From assembly GCA_021778575.1 (NCBI GenBank), contig JAJYCH010000125.1, forward strand, positions 1-9,229: a stretch of DNA of 9,229 bases, written 5' to 3'. The DNA comes from Planctomycetota bacterium (GTDB lineage Bacteria; Planctomycetota; Planctomycetia; Isosphaerales; Isosphaeraceae). Of this stretch, positions 1 to 7,443 are shown piece by piece. The stretch's first letter is position 1. Every line of letters starts with the position of its first letter. The position numbers and the translations under genes were made by a program. The notes under the pieces are model-generated. The model was not told where the DNA came from and searched no databases. It saw only the letters and a list, made by a program, of their open reading frames with translations.

Positions 1-300
1 CTTGCTGTCACTCTGAAGCCGCAAGAGGTCGGTCTTGAGGTCGAGGAGGTTCGGCCGGGCGAAGGCGATGCTGGCCTTCTGGACCTGCTTCAACTCGCGG
101 TCGCCAACTTTCACCAGAAGCGTCACTTCTCCCTGGTCGGCATAAGCGGGCAGGGCTCGGTACGAGGCGATCAAGGCGTCGAGTCGTGCTTTGACTTCAG
201 GAGCCAGGGCAGGGCGTCGCGGCTCCTGTCCGACCGCGACCGATTCCAGGGTGATCGCCACCAGGCCGAACGCCAGGGCAACTCGAAACGCGATCTTCAT
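1..300 (-). CDS. Exported protein with probable LolA-like/DUF2092-type N-terminal domain (partial, 3' end missing)
   Basis: The reading frame stays open from an ATG at 300 to the left edge, giving the first 100 residues. They begin with MKIAFRVALAFGLVAITLES, a Sec-type signal peptide with a likely cleavage after about residue 24 (AVG|QEP). The mature part reads as helix then beta strands, with phrases such as SYRALPAYADQGEVTL and FARPNLLDLKTDLLRL. These resemble the N-terminal lipoprotein-carrier (LolA-like/DUF2092) module of many planctomycete exported proteins, often followed by a redoxin domain. The family call is from memory of that pattern; the missing C-terminus could change it. An AGGAAG motif (308-313 on the complement) sits a suitable distance before the ATG and supports this start. 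It lies 135 bp downstream of the Nudix gene on the same strand, with a hairpin between them, so co-transcription is uncertain. Confidence 0.6.
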   Translation of the reverse strand, partial: MKIAFRVALAFGLVAITLESVAVGQEPRRPALAPEVKARLDALIASYRALPAYADQGEVTLLVKVGDRELKQVQKASIAFARPNLLDLKTDLLRLQSDSK

Positions 301-413
301 GGCGTGGCTTCCTGGATGAGGGCGCGATCGGGACCGAGAATGTCGTTGTAACCGAAGTCTCCGCCGCACTTCAAGATTCGCCAACCGGCTCGCCAAGGAG
401 ATGTCCTGGAACG

Positions 414-433
414 GCTTGACAACTCGGTCAAGC
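414..433 (-). terminator. Short hairpin just after the Nudix stop codon
   Basis: A perfect 7-bp inverted repeat (GCTTGAC / GTCAAGC) encloses a 6-nt loop. It begins two bases after the TGA of the Nudix gene as read on the minus strand. No T-run follows, so it is not a classical intrinsic terminator; it could be an attenuating or mRNA-end-stabilising hairpin, or a small operator for the downstream exported protein. Confidence 0.35.
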
Positions 434-435
434 TC

Positions 436-933
436 TCAGGGTTGAAACAGGTCGGTCGATCGGGAGTTCGAGGGAATCTCGTCGATCCACCGATCCGCTT
501 CGGCAAAGAGCTGGCGGATCTTGGCGTGGTAGAGCAGTCGAGTGATCTCTTCGAAGGTTCCCCAGCGGCACCAGAGCCCGTTCTGGTCCTCGACGTGTTC
601 GATCGACTGGATGGGAGGCGCGTCGCTCAGGACTTCGACGAGGTAGTAGGTCACGGTCTTGAGGACCTTCCGACCGCGCCGGACGTAGGTGTACGTCAGA
701 CTTCGTTCAAAGCCTTCGCAGAAGACCCAATCGACCAGGCCGGTTTCCTCGGTGAATTCGCGGGCGGCGGTTTCTTGGGTCGTCTCGCCGGTTTCCATCC
801 CCCCTTTGGGGAACTCCCACTTGGCGCGCGGGTTCCGGACCGTGGCTGAATGCAGGACGAGGTAGACACGCCCCTGATCAGTGACACGGCGGAACGGAAT
901 CACGCCTGCGGAGTTTTCATGGAGGGCGGTCAT
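436..933 (-). CDS. Nudix hydrolase, diadenosine tetraphosphatase (NUDT2/Ap4A)-like
   Basis: The 165-residue protein carries a complete Nudix box Gx5Ex7REUxEExGU: G44, E50, R58-E59, E62-E63, G65-L66. The acidic residues would hold the Mg2+ for pyrophosphate cleavage of a nucleoside diphosphate linked to another moiety. The context around the box (KWEFPKGGMETGE) resembles Ap4A hydrolases of the NUDT2 type (WxxPKGxxExGE), so cleavage of dinucleoside polyphosphates in the cytoplasm is the best guess. Other Nudix substrates cannot be excluded. N-terminal ENSAGVIPFRR and a C-terminal helix give a normal single-domain length. The start ATG overlaps the stop of the upstream lipoyl-like gene as ATGA, so translation is probably coupled and the two are one operon reading leftwards. 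No signal peptide is present. Confidence 0.9.
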   Translation of the reverse strand: MTALHENSAGVIPFRRVTDQGRVYLVLHSATVRNPRAKWEFPKGGMETGETTQETAAREFTEETGLVDWVFCEGFERSLTYTYVRRGRKVLKTVTYYLVEVLSDAPPIQSIEHVEDQNGLWCRWGTFEEITRLLYHAKIRQLFAEADRWIDEIPSNSRSTDLFQP

Positions 934-1232
934 GGTGGGCGACGGATCGGGGGAAGCTCGCCGGTGCTGGCGATTCCTTCACCGTCCTCCAACACCGCCA
1001 CGAGTCCAAGAACCGTCCCAGGCGTTACGCGATCGTCTTCAAGCCCATGAATGACCGCAAGACGGCCCGAAGTCGGCGCGGGAATATCGAAAGTCGCCGG
1101 TCCGACAAGGACCTCGACCAGTCGATCTCCTTCCCAGACCTCATCGCCGCGCTCGGCAAACCAGTGGCTGACAACGATCGGAACATCCGGACCGGTTCCC
1201 AGTTCGGGCAGAACAACTGCCTCCAAACGCAT
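930..1232 (-). CDS. Small lipoyl/biotinyl-domain-like protein lacking the modifiable lysine
   Basis: The 100-residue protein reads as one lipoyl/biotinyl-like beta-sandwich: MRLEAVVLPELG, then HWFAERGDEVWEGDRLVEV (residues 23-41), IPAPTSGRLAVI (50-61) and TPGTVLGLVAVL (70-81). This follows the lipoyl domain of 2-oxo-acid dehydrogenase E2 subunits (DLGE..., GDxVxxGDxLxEVETDKA, PAPxxGxL, GDxVxxGxxLxxI). At the position of the lipoyl lysine in the usual ETDKA turn there is VGPA, so P45 falls where the lysine belongs and the protein probably cannot be lipoylated or biotinylated there. Its role is unknown; it may be a structural or binding variant. The stop overlaps the ATG of the Nudix gene (ATGA), implying translational coupling. 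The short C-terminal tail is Pro/Arg-rich. No dehydrogenase or carboxylase gene lies beside it in this window. Confidence 0.75.
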   Translation of the reverse strand: MRLEAVVLPELGTGPDVPIVVSHWFAERGDEVWEGDRLVEVLVGPATFDIPAPTSGRLAVIHGLEDDRVTPGTVLGLVAVLEDGEGIASTGELPPIRRPP

Positions 1233-1489
1233 GGCGAACCCCGTCTGTCAGACTTCCGTCGGTAGCGAACGGTGGACCCGAAGGTGCCGGACGCCCTCAT
1301 GTCTGCTACTTTAACCCGACTGTCACAATTTGGCCAGAGAATATCGACTCAAGCATCCGAAGACGTCACACGGATTCATGAAACCTGAACAATCGGAACC
1401 GAGAAATTGAGTATCATGAGACGCACGAACTGACAGTTTTCCGCAGCGATGCTGTCGTCCGACTCGATCCAACCGAAGGGAATAAACGC
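1233..1489. promoter_or_regulatory. Divergent intergenic region between the lipoyl-like and redoxin-fusion genes
   Basis: These 257 bp separate two divergent genes and should hold both promoters. It is more AT-rich than the flanking genes, especially 1310-1440. Leftward, a weak sigma70-like pair is visible: TGGCCA (1331-1336) and TAAAGT (1308-1313 on the complement), 17 nt apart, each matching consensus at 4 of 6 positions. Rightward, TATCAT (1412-1417) is a fair -10 but has no convincing -35. GAAGGGA (1475-1481), 8 nt before the ATG at 1490, is a good Shine-Dalgarno site. I found no intact small gene here. Confidence 0.4.
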
Positions 1490-3322
1490 ATGCTTGCGTG
1501 GTTTCAATGGCGCGGAGCCGGCCTGCTGGTCCTGGTGATCACGGGTTTCGGGATTGGGCAATGTTTTGCTCGGGACAACCCCGTTGATCTCCGGATCGGC
1601 AAGACGATTCCCGATTTCACGCTGAACGGGATCGACGGCAAACCCGTCTCGCTCTATGGTTTCGCCGGGAAACCGGGTGCGGTCTTGATCTTCACGGGGG
1701 TGGATTGCCCCGTGGGAAACCTCTATCTCCCGCGACTGGTCGAGCTGGCGAAGATTTACGAACCCAAAGGGATGGTCTTTCTCGCCATCAACTCCAACGC
1801 CGGCGAGTCGCTCGAACAGGTCGCGGCGCATGCCAAAGAGCATGGGCTGACATTTCCGGTCCTGAAAGATCCCGGTAATCGAGTGGCGGATCTGGCCCAG
1901 GTGGATCGGACCTGCGAGGTCGTGGTGATTGACAGTCGCGCGGCGGTTCGCTACCGAGGAGCGATCGACGATCAGTATGCCGTCGGCAAACGCAAGCCAG
2001 CGCCGACGGCGAATTATCTTCAAGACGCCATCGAAGCGGTTCTGGTCCGCAAGCCGGTGGCCATCGCCTCGACCGCTGTGGCCGGCTGTCCGATCGACCG
2101 GGTCAAGCCGGCAACCCCGGCGACCACCGCGGTCCGGGTCCGACCCGCCGCTCCGGAGATCGTCAAGGCATTCGACGATCAGGCGAAGCTGGAACCGCCG
2201 ATCCCGATCGGCGCGGTTACTTATGCTTCGGACGTCGCGCCGATCGTTCAGGAGAAATGTCAGGCCTGCCACCGACCGGGACAGGCCGGTCCGTTTTCGC
2301 TTCTGACGTATGACGATGTCCGCCGACGATCGGCGGGAATCGCCGAGGTCGTCGAGGATCGTCGGATGCCTCCCTGGCATGCCGATCCGCGTCATGGTCA
2401 CTTCTCGAACGACCGGAGTTTGACCCCTCGCCAGCGGGCGACGCTCCTCGCCTGGGTCGAACAGGGCTCGCCGCTCGGTGATCCCGCCAAGCTCCCGCCG
2501 CCTCGAACCTTCCTGGAGGGTTGGAGTATCGGTAAGCCGGACGTGGTCTTCGAGGTTCCGCAACCGATCGAAGTCCCTTCGGTGGGGGTGATCGACTACG
2601 TTCATGTCTCGGTTCCGTCGAATTTCACCGAGGACATGTGGGTCCAGGCTGCGGAGATCCTGCCCGATGTCCGGTCGGTCGTCCATCATGTGATCGTCTA
2701 CGTCGAGCCGCCGTCGGATGGTCGCCGTTCGCGTCCCGAACATCTCGCCGCCTATGTTCCGGGCGATGTCCCCACCCTCTATCCCGATGGGATTGCCAAG
2801 AAGATCGTCGCCGGATCGAGGCTGATCTTTCAGATCCATTACACGCCCGACGGCACCGCGCGAGTGGATCGATCGAAGATTGGCCTGGTCTTCGCCAAGG
2901 CTCCGGTCAGGCAAGTGGCGCACACCCGGTTTATCGAGGACAAGAAGTTCCAGATCCCGCCGGGAGCGGCGAGTCACGAGGTTCGATCGACCCGGACTTT
3001 CCCCGACGATGTCCACCTTTTTAGCTTGTCGCCTCACATGCACTTGCGAGGCAAGGACTTCAAGTACACCGCGACCTATCCCGATGGCCGATCCGAGATT
3101 TTGCTGTCGGTGCCCGCCTATGACTTCGGCTGGCAGTCGGCTTACGTCTTTTCGGAGCCGAAGGCGATTCCGAAAGGAACCCGGATCGACTGCGTGGCCC
3201 ACTTTGACAATTCGGCCGGCAACCCCGCCAACCCCGACCCGACCAAGTCCGTCGAGTGGGGTGAACAGTCGTTCCAGGAAATGATGATGGGCTACTTCGA
3301 CTATGTCGAGGACCGGAAATAA
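1490..3322 (+). CDS. Exported redoxin / cytochrome c / copper type II monooxygenase-like fusion protein
   Basis: 610 residues. Residues 1-27 form a signal peptide (hydrophobic 10-23, cleavage near CFA|RD), so the protein acts outside the cytoplasmic membrane. Residues 35-185 are a peroxiredoxin-like redoxin domain with C73 in DCPVGN; there is no CxxC, and C142 and C200 are the only other nearby cysteines. Residues 244-326 are a mono-heme cytochrome c module with C257xxC260-H261 and a possible axial M293 (RMPPWH). Residues 345-605 resemble the peptidylglycine/dopamine beta-monooxygenase fold: H399-H400, H450 (QIHYTP), H516xH518 (PHMHLRG) and M598-M600 (EMMMGYF) match the two-copper ligand pattern of that family. 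The likely role is copper- and heme-dependent redox chemistry at the cell surface; the substrate is unknown. This domain order is familiar in planctomycetes and relatives. The ATG is preceded by GAAGGGA, 8 nt away. A strong hairpin follows the stop. Confidence 0.85.
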   Translation: MLAWFQWRGAGLLVLVITGFGIGQCFARDNPVDLRIGKTIPDFTLNGIDGKPVSLYGFAGKPGAVLIFTGVDCPVGNLYLPRLVELAKIYEPKGMVFLAINSNAGESLEQVAAHAKEHGLTFPVLKDPGNRVADLAQVDRTCEVVVIDSRAAVRYRGAIDDQYAVGKRKPAPTANYLQDAIEAVLVRKPVAIASTAVAGCPIDRVKPATPATTAVRVRPAAPEIVKAFDDQAKLEPPIPIGAVTYASDVAPIVQEKCQACHRPGQAGPFSLLTYDDVRRRSAGIAEVVEDRRMPPWHADPRHGHFSNDRSLTPRQRATLLAWVEQGSPLGDPAKLPPPRTFLEGWSIGKPDVVFEVPQPIEVPSVGVIDYVHVSVPSNFTEDMWVQAAEILPDVRSVVHHVIVYVEPPSDGRRSRPEHLAAYVPGDVPTLYPDGIAKKIVAGSRLIFQIHYTPDGTARVDRSKIGLVFAKAPVRQVAHTRFIEDKKFQIPPGAASHEVRSTRTFPDDVHLFSLSPHMHLRGKDFKYTATYPDGRSEILLSVPAYDFGWQSAYVFSEPKAIPKGTRIDCVAHFDNSAGNPANPDPTKSVEWGEQSFQEMMMGYFDYVEDRK

Positions 3323-3337
3323 CGGGGCTTCTGGTGA

Positions 3338-3371
3338 GCCGGTCGCGAATTCGCCGGGATTCGCGATCGGC
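3338..3371 (+). terminator. Candidate terminator hairpin after the redoxin-fusion gene
   Basis: A 13-bp stem with one G-U pair (left arm 3338-3350, right arm 3359-3371) and an 8-nt loop begins 15 bp after the TAA of the fusion gene and ends 107 bp before lpxB. GC-rich pairs fill much of the stem (TCGCGAAT / ATTCGCGA at its core). There is no following T-run, so it may act with Rho or only protect the mRNA end. Confidence 0.5.
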
Positions 3372-3478
3372 CTCGACCATGGACCTCCGCTTTCCAAGAT
3401 TTTCGAGATCTGCTAAGTTGCCGGGCCGTGGGATGGACCCCGACGTTGCTTCATTTGACAGGGATGCGAGCCAATCCG

Positions 3479-4693
3479 ATGCGGATCTTCCTCTCCACCG
3501 GCGAGCCGAGCGGCGATCTTCACGCGGCGAATTTGATTCACTCGCTGAAGAAGATCCGCCCCGATGTCACGGTTGTCGGGTTCGGCGGCCCGAAGATGGC
3601 CGAAGCGGGCGCGACCTTGCTCTATCCGCTTGTCGACCTTGCGGTCATGTGGTTTGTCCGGGTCCTGCTTAACATCAACAAGTTTTTCGACCTGCTCAAG
3701 CAGGCCGAGGCCGAATTCGTCGCGAACCCGCCCGACGCCGTGGTCTTGATCGACTATCCCGGGTTCCACTGGCACCTGGCCAGGGTCGCCAAAAAACATG
3801 GAATTCCGGTCATTTACTTCGTGCCTCCGCAGATCTGGGCCTGGGCCGGCTGGCGGGTCGAGAAGATCAAAAAATATTTTGATTGCGTGCTTTGTAGTCT
3901 GCCGTTCGAGCCGGCCTGGTATCGCGAACATGGTTACGAGGGAGCCGTGGACGTCGGCCACCCCTATTTTGACGAGCTGGCCGAGCGCGTAATCGATACC
4001 ACGTTTGTCGCTGAGATCTCGGCTCGCCCCGGACCTCTGGTGGCCATTCTGCCGGGCTCGCGGACGCAGGAAGTCACCCGGAACCTGCCGATCATGCTTC
4101 GGGCCGCCGCCAAGCTTGCGCTGACGATGCCCGATGTCCGGTTTGCCATCGCCTGTCTCCACGCCAAGCACCGCAACCTTGCCGCCGAGATTCTCGAACA
4201 GAGCGGTCTGGCCGTCGACGTCGAGCTGCACGCCGCTCGAACGCCCGAGTTGATCCGAGTGGCCGACGTCGCCTGGGCTGTTTCGGGCTCGGTTGGTCTC
4301 GAACTGATGGTCGAGGCCCTGCCGACCGTCGTTCTGTACAAGATCAAGGCGTTTGATCTCTGGGTGGCGAAAAAATTTATCAAGTCAAAATATATCAGCC
4401 TGGTCAATCTTCTGGCTGATGCCGAGGTCATGCCCGAATACCTGACGCCCGTCGATGTCTCCAACGATCTGGCCGCCTGGGCCCGAAAATGGCTGAGCGA
4501 CCCCGCCGAGCGTCGAAAAGCCTCGCAGACGCTGGCCGCCTTGCGCGACCGGGTGGCGATTCCCGGCGCTTCGGACCGCGCGGCCGGACGAATCGTTGGC
4601 CTGATCGACGCGATCAAGTCGCGCCCGGAGATTCACAAGGGGCCACACCAGGCACCCAGGACGGCGATTGATCGCCCGCGTCCGGAAGTTTGA
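3479..4693 (+). CDS. lpxB: Lipid-A-disaccharide synthase
   Basis: LpxB joins UDP-2,3-diacylglucosamine and 2,3-diacylglucosamine 1-phosphate into the lipid A disaccharide, at the inner face of the cytoplasmic membrane (GT19 glycosyltransferase). The 404-residue product has the family landmarks in order: N-terminal RIFLSTGEPSGDLHAANL (GEPSGD at 8-13), D92 in VLIDYPGFH (position of the proposed catalytic Asp in the E. coli IDAPDF motif), PPQIWAWAGWRVEKIKKYFD (116-135), LPFE (141-144), VGHP (159-162), LPGSR (191-195) and VSGSVGLE (268-275). Length is slightly above the E. coli enzyme. The frame is open further upstream, to GTG 3428 and ATG 3464, but family alignment favours ATG 3479, where the protein begins directly with the first strand; no start has a well-placed Shine-Dalgarno site. 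It implies that the organism makes lipid A. The SGNH hydrolase gene follows after 25 bp. Confidence 0.93.
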   Translation: MRIFLSTGEPSGDLHAANLIHSLKKIRPDVTVVGFGGPKMAEAGATLLYPLVDLAVMWFVRVLLNINKFFDLLKQAEAEFVANPPDAVVLIDYPGFHWHLARVAKKHGIPVIYFVPPQIWAWAGWRVEKIKKYFDCVLCSLPFEPAWYREHGYEGAVDVGHPYFDELAERVIDTTFVAEISARPGPLVAILPGSRTQEVTRNLPIMLRAAAKLALTMPDVRFAIACLHAKHRNLAAEILEQSGLAVDVELHAARTPELIRVADVAWAVSGSVGLELMVEALPTVVLYKIKAFDLWVAKKFIKSKYISLVNLLADAEVMPEYLTPVDVSNDLAAWARKWLSDPAERRKASQTLAALRDRVAIPGASDRAAGRIVGLIDAIKSRPEIHKGPHQAPRTAIDRPRPEV

Positions 4694-4718
4694 TCCTCGG
4701 GCCAGGGTTGGCGGCAGA

Positions 4719-5348
4719 ATGCGGAGCAACCGGAGTTTTCTGGTGAATTTCTGGATCGACTGGGAAGTCCGACGGATGGAGCGGTCATTGCGTCAGACGG
4801 GGCCTGGCTCACCTCGCCCGGTCGTCTTCTACGGGAGTTCGTCGATCCGCCTCTGGTCGAGCCTCGCGGTTGACCTGGGTGATCCGTCGGTCGTGAATCT
4901 CGGCTTCGGCGGCTCGACCCTGGCCGATTGCGTGACCTATTTCGAGCGACTGGTCACCCCTCGGACGCCTCGGTCGCTCCTGGTCTATGCCGGAGATAAC
5001 GACCTGGGTGAGGGGCGATCGGTCGATGACGTCGTCGACTCGTTTCGAGACCTGGTCGGCAAGGTCGATGACCAGCTTGGTCCGATTCCGCTCGCGTTTC
5101 TCGCGATCAAGCCGAGCCCGGCCCGCTGGCCGCTCATGGACGCGATCCGAGATGCGAACCAGAGAATTTTCCGGGAACTGGAGTTGCGACCGAATTCACA
5201 ATCGATCGACATCGTGGAGCCGATGCTCGGGCCGGACGGACGCCCTCGGCCCGAGCTTTATGACGACGATGAACTGCATCTGAGTGAATTGGGCTATCGG
5301 GTCTGGACGGAGGAAGTCGCCAAGCATCGCGACTTCCTGTTTGTCTGA
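4719..5348 (+). CDS. SGNH/GDSL-family hydrolase
   Basis: The 209-residue product has all four SGNH blocks: block I VVFYGSSSIRLW (35-46; nucleophile Ser41 in GSS, where the name-giving motif has GDS), block II NLGFGGSTL (60-68, oxyanion Gly65), block III VYAGDNDL (89-96, N94) and block V DDDELHLSELGY (182-193, D184 and H187). It should be a serine esterase, lipase or acyl-hydrolase; the substrate is not readable. The GSSS/IRLW form is common among bacterial GDSL-like lipases of the acetylhydrolase/thioesterase kind. No signal peptide is evident; the N-terminus is basic and amphipathic (NFWIDWEVRRMERSL). I chose ATG 4719. The frame opens earlier at TTG 4668, but that would overlap lpxB by 26 bp. 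Placement 25 bp after lpxB suggests co-transcription and perhaps a lipid or envelope substrate, which is inference. Confidence 0.85.
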   Translation: MRSNRSFLVNFWIDWEVRRMERSLRQTGPGSPRPVVFYGSSSIRLWSSLAVDLGDPSVVNLGFGGSTLADCVTYFERLVTPRTPRSLLVYAGDNDLGEGRSVDDVVDSFRDLVGKVDDQLGPIPLAFLAIKPSPARWPLMDAIRDANQRIFRELELRPNSQSIDIVEPMLGPDGRPRPELYDDDELHLSELGYRVWTEEVAKHRDFLFV

Positions 5349-5365
5349 GGTTGGATCGTCGGCCG

Positions 5366-5530
5366 TTACTCGGGCTCGGCGTACTTCGGGTCGATCCGGG
5401 CGGCTTCCTCGAAGTCGGCGACCGCTTTTTCTTCCTCGCCCAGTTCCCACCACGAGCAGCCCCGGTTGTAGTAATTCCGGGCGTTATTGGGATCGAGTCA
5501 GCGGTGCGGGTCCAGGGTCTCATCGTACTT
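5366..5530 (-). pseudogene. Remnant of a TPR-repeat protein (C-terminal end)
   Basis: On the minus strand, 43 codons ending in TAA (5366-5368) translate to a near-perfect tetratricopeptide repeat: LDPNNARNYYNRG, CSWWELGEEEKAVADF and EEAARIDPKYAEPE. The TPR signature is clear: the NYYNRG helix A, G20 and the A at the GEEEKAVADFEEA turn, and DP at the end. Just upstream in frame is a TGA (5498-5500 on the complement), preceded by KYDETLDPHR, which looks like a damaged end of the previous repeat. No start codon lies within the open segment and no further repeat is visible upstream, so this is the truncated 3' tail of a lost or displaced gene. It lies between the SGNH gene and the promoter of the DUF255 gene, convergent with the former. 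A short functional peptide is unlikely. Confidence 0.7.
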
Positions 5531-5604
5531 TCTTGGTGTGGATTGCCCTGAGATGGCCCCCAGAAGATCTGGATCCACCTCGATGCCCTCTCGCGGCTTC
5601 GACC

Positions 5605-5634
5605 GTGACAGTCTGCGGTCTCTCGTGCGATAAT
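5605..5634 (+). promoter_or_regulatory. Sigma70-like promoter upstream of the DUF255 gene
   Basis: GTGACA (5605-5610) and GATAAT (5629-5634) are separated by 18 nt, each matching 5 of 6 consensus bases. TGC directly before GATAAT makes an extended -10. Transcription would begin near 5641 and give a leader of about 36 nt before the ATG at 5677. It is the best promoter-like match I noticed in the window. Confidence 0.5.
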
Positions 5635-5676
5635 GGGTTCTTGCCGTCCGATTGACCCTGACCTGCCGAGCGACCG

Positions 5677-7404
5677 ATGTCCGACTCCACCAAATTTCCC
5701 GCCAATCGCCTGGCGGGGGAGACCAGCCCGTACTTGCTCCAGCACGCCCATAACCCGGTCGACTGGTTCCCCTGGGGACCGGAAGCTCTGGCGAAGGCGA
5801 AGGCCGAGGAGAAACCGATCTTTCTTTCGATCGGCTATTCCGCCTGCCACTGGTGCCACGTCATGGAGCGGGAGAGCTTCGAGAATCCGGACATCGCGGC
5901 GATCATGAATGAGCGCTACGTCAACATCAAGGTCGATCGCGAGGAGCGGCCCGACCTCGATAACCTCTACATGGCGGCCGTTCAGGCGCTCACCGGTCAC
6001 GGCGGCTGGCCGATGTCGGTCTTCCTCACTCCCGACCTCGAACCGTTTTACGGCGGGACCTATTATCCGCCGACCGACTCACGAGGGATGCCGGGCTTTC
6101 CTCGGGTCCTGCTCAGTGTCGAGCGGGCATGGAACGAGCGTCGGGATGAGATCCTGGGCGCGGCCGGCGAGATGACCAGCCAGCTCCGATCGGCCGGCTC
6201 GATCCCCGCTTCGGGCGGCGAACTCGACGCGACCTTGCTCGACGGCGCGGCGAAAGCGCTGGGCCGGGCGTTCGAGCCGATTCACGGCGGGTTTGGGTCT
6301 TCTCCCAAGTTTCCCCATCCGATGGACCTTCGAGTCCTCCTGCGCGAGCATGCGCGGACCGGTGATCAGCATGCGCTACACATGGTCACGCATACGCTGG
6401 ATAAGATGGCCCGAGGGGGAATTTACGACCACCTGGGGGGTGGCTTCGCCCGTTATTCCACCGACGAGCAATGGCTTGCCCCTCACTTCGAGAAGATGCT
6501 CTACGATAACGCGCTCCTGAGCACGGTCTATCTCGAAGCGTTTCAGGTGACCGGGAACTCGGAGTATGCAACCATCGCCCGTGAGACGATGGATTATATT
6601 CTTGAGCGAATGACCAGTCCCGATGGCCCGTTTTACGCGACTGAGGATGCCGACAGCGAAGGCGTTGAAGGGAAGTTTTATGTCTGGTCGCTGGACGAAA
6701 TCCAGCAGGTTCTCGGTTCCGAGCGAGCGGTCGAATTCGTGTCGATCTACGATGTCACCGAGCGCGGCAACTGGGAACACGCGAACATCTTGAATCTTCC
6801 CCGGCCCATCGAGCAAGCCGCAAAGGCCCTCGGGCGCGATCCGGCTGAACTCCGGAGCGACCTTGCCAGCGACCGGGCCAAACTTCTGGAAGCTCGGTCG
6901 AAGCGGATTCCCCCGGGCAAGGACACGAAGGTCCTGACCTCGTGGAACGGCCTGATGCTCGGGCCGCTCGCCGAAGGATCTTTGATCCTTGATGAGCCAC
7001 GCTATGCCCAGGCCGCCGAGAAGGCCGCCGGATTTCTCCTCGATACGATGCGGACGGTCGATGGTCGTCTCTTGCATAGCTATAAAGATCAGCAGGCAAA
7101 ATTTAATGGGTATCTTGATGATTACACCCATTTCATCGATGGTCTGACACGTCTGTTCGAGGTGACGGGTCGGCAACGCTGGATCGAGGCGGCCATTGAA
7201 CTCGCTGAAGTGATGATCGACGAGTTCCATGACGCCGAGGGGGGCGGATTCTATTATGTCGGCAAGAGCCACGAACAGCTCATCGTGCGCCAGAAAGATG
7301 CCTACGACAACGCAACGCCCTCGGGCAACGCCATGGCCGCGACGGTCCTGGCGAGGCTCGACGCCCTGACCGGTCGCGACGATTTCGAGGCCCTCGCGCG
7401 GTAA
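5677..7404 (+). CDS. DUF255 thioredoxin-domain protein (YyaL/SSP411/SPATA20 family), interrupted by an in-frame stop
   Basis: This 575-residue frame covers most of a YyaL/SPATA20-type protein. Residues 1 to about 165 form the DUF255 thioredoxin-like domain, with the family signature [17 protein letters not shown] (18-34), the CHWC pair C57/C60 in [14 protein letters not shown], and [10 protein letters not shown]. The rest is the alpha/alpha-barrel part resembling six-hairpin glycosidases and epimerases ([59 protein letters not shown]). The biochemical activity of the family is not established. Full-length homologues run to roughly 680-700 residues. Here a TAA (7402-7404) ends the frame at EALAR, yet the family's C-terminus continues in the same frame to 7782. 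A product stopping here would lack the last barrel helices and probably fold poorly. The start ATG 5677 has only a weak ribosome site; an extended -10 promoter lies upstream. Confidence 0.85.
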   Translation: MSDSTKFPANRLAGETSPYLLQHAHNPVDWFPWGPEALAKAKAEEKPIFLSIGYSACHWCHVMERESFENPDIAAIMNERYVNIKVDREERPDLDNLYMAAVQALTGHGGWPMSVFLTPDLEPFYGGTYYPPTDSRGMPGFPRVLLSVERAWNERRDEILGAAGEMTSQLRSAGSIPASGGELDATLLDGAAKALGRAFEPIHGGFGSSPKFPHPMDLRVLLREHARTGDQHALHMVTHTLDKMARGGIYDHLGGGFARYSTDEQWLAPHFEKMLYDNALLSTVYLEAFQVTGNSEYATIARETMDYILERMTSPDGPFYATEDADSEGVEGKFYVWSLDEIQQVLGSERAVEFVSIYDVTERGNWEHANILNLPRPIEQAAKALGRDPAELRSDLASDRAKLLEARSKRIPPGKDTKVLTSWNGLMLGPLAEGSLILDEPRYAQAAEKAAGFLLDTMRTVDGRLLHSYKDQQAKFNGYLDDYTHFIDGLTRLFEVTGRQRWIEAAIELAEVMIDEFHDAEGGGFYYVGKSHEQLIVRQKDAYDNATPSGNAMAATVLARLDALTGRDDFEALAR

Positions 7405-7443
7405 ACCCTCCAGTCGGTTTACCTGGTCCTCGCCAAGGCACCG

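Noticed and set aside
297..506. A 69-codon minus-strand frame ending in an ATGA overlap with the left-edge exported protein
   Set aside because: The first 24 codons overlap the Nudix gene in another frame, the start is inside it, and the translation has no recognisable features; the overlap looks accidental.
1376..3397. A 673-codon open frame on the minus strand opposite the redoxin-fusion gene
   Set aside because: Its translation is Arg/Asp/His-rich with no domain, while the plus strand encodes clear redoxin, cytochrome c and copper-ligand motifs over the same bases. Long antisense frames are expected in GC-rich coding DNA.
3428..3478. N-terminal extension of LpxB from GTG 3428 or ATG 3464
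   Set aside because: The extra residues do not match the family, whose members begin directly with the strand found after ATG 3479, and neither upstream start has a better ribosome site.
3413..4231. A 272-codon minus-strand frame opposite lpxB
   Set aside because: No recognisable motif and fully covered by well-conserved LpxB sequence on the other strand.
5134..6000. A 288-codon minus-strand frame across the SGNH/DUF255 gap
   Set aside because: It reads through the TPR remnant in the wrong frame and through the DUF255 N-terminus antisense; composition is Arg/Ser/Pro-rich and noise-like.
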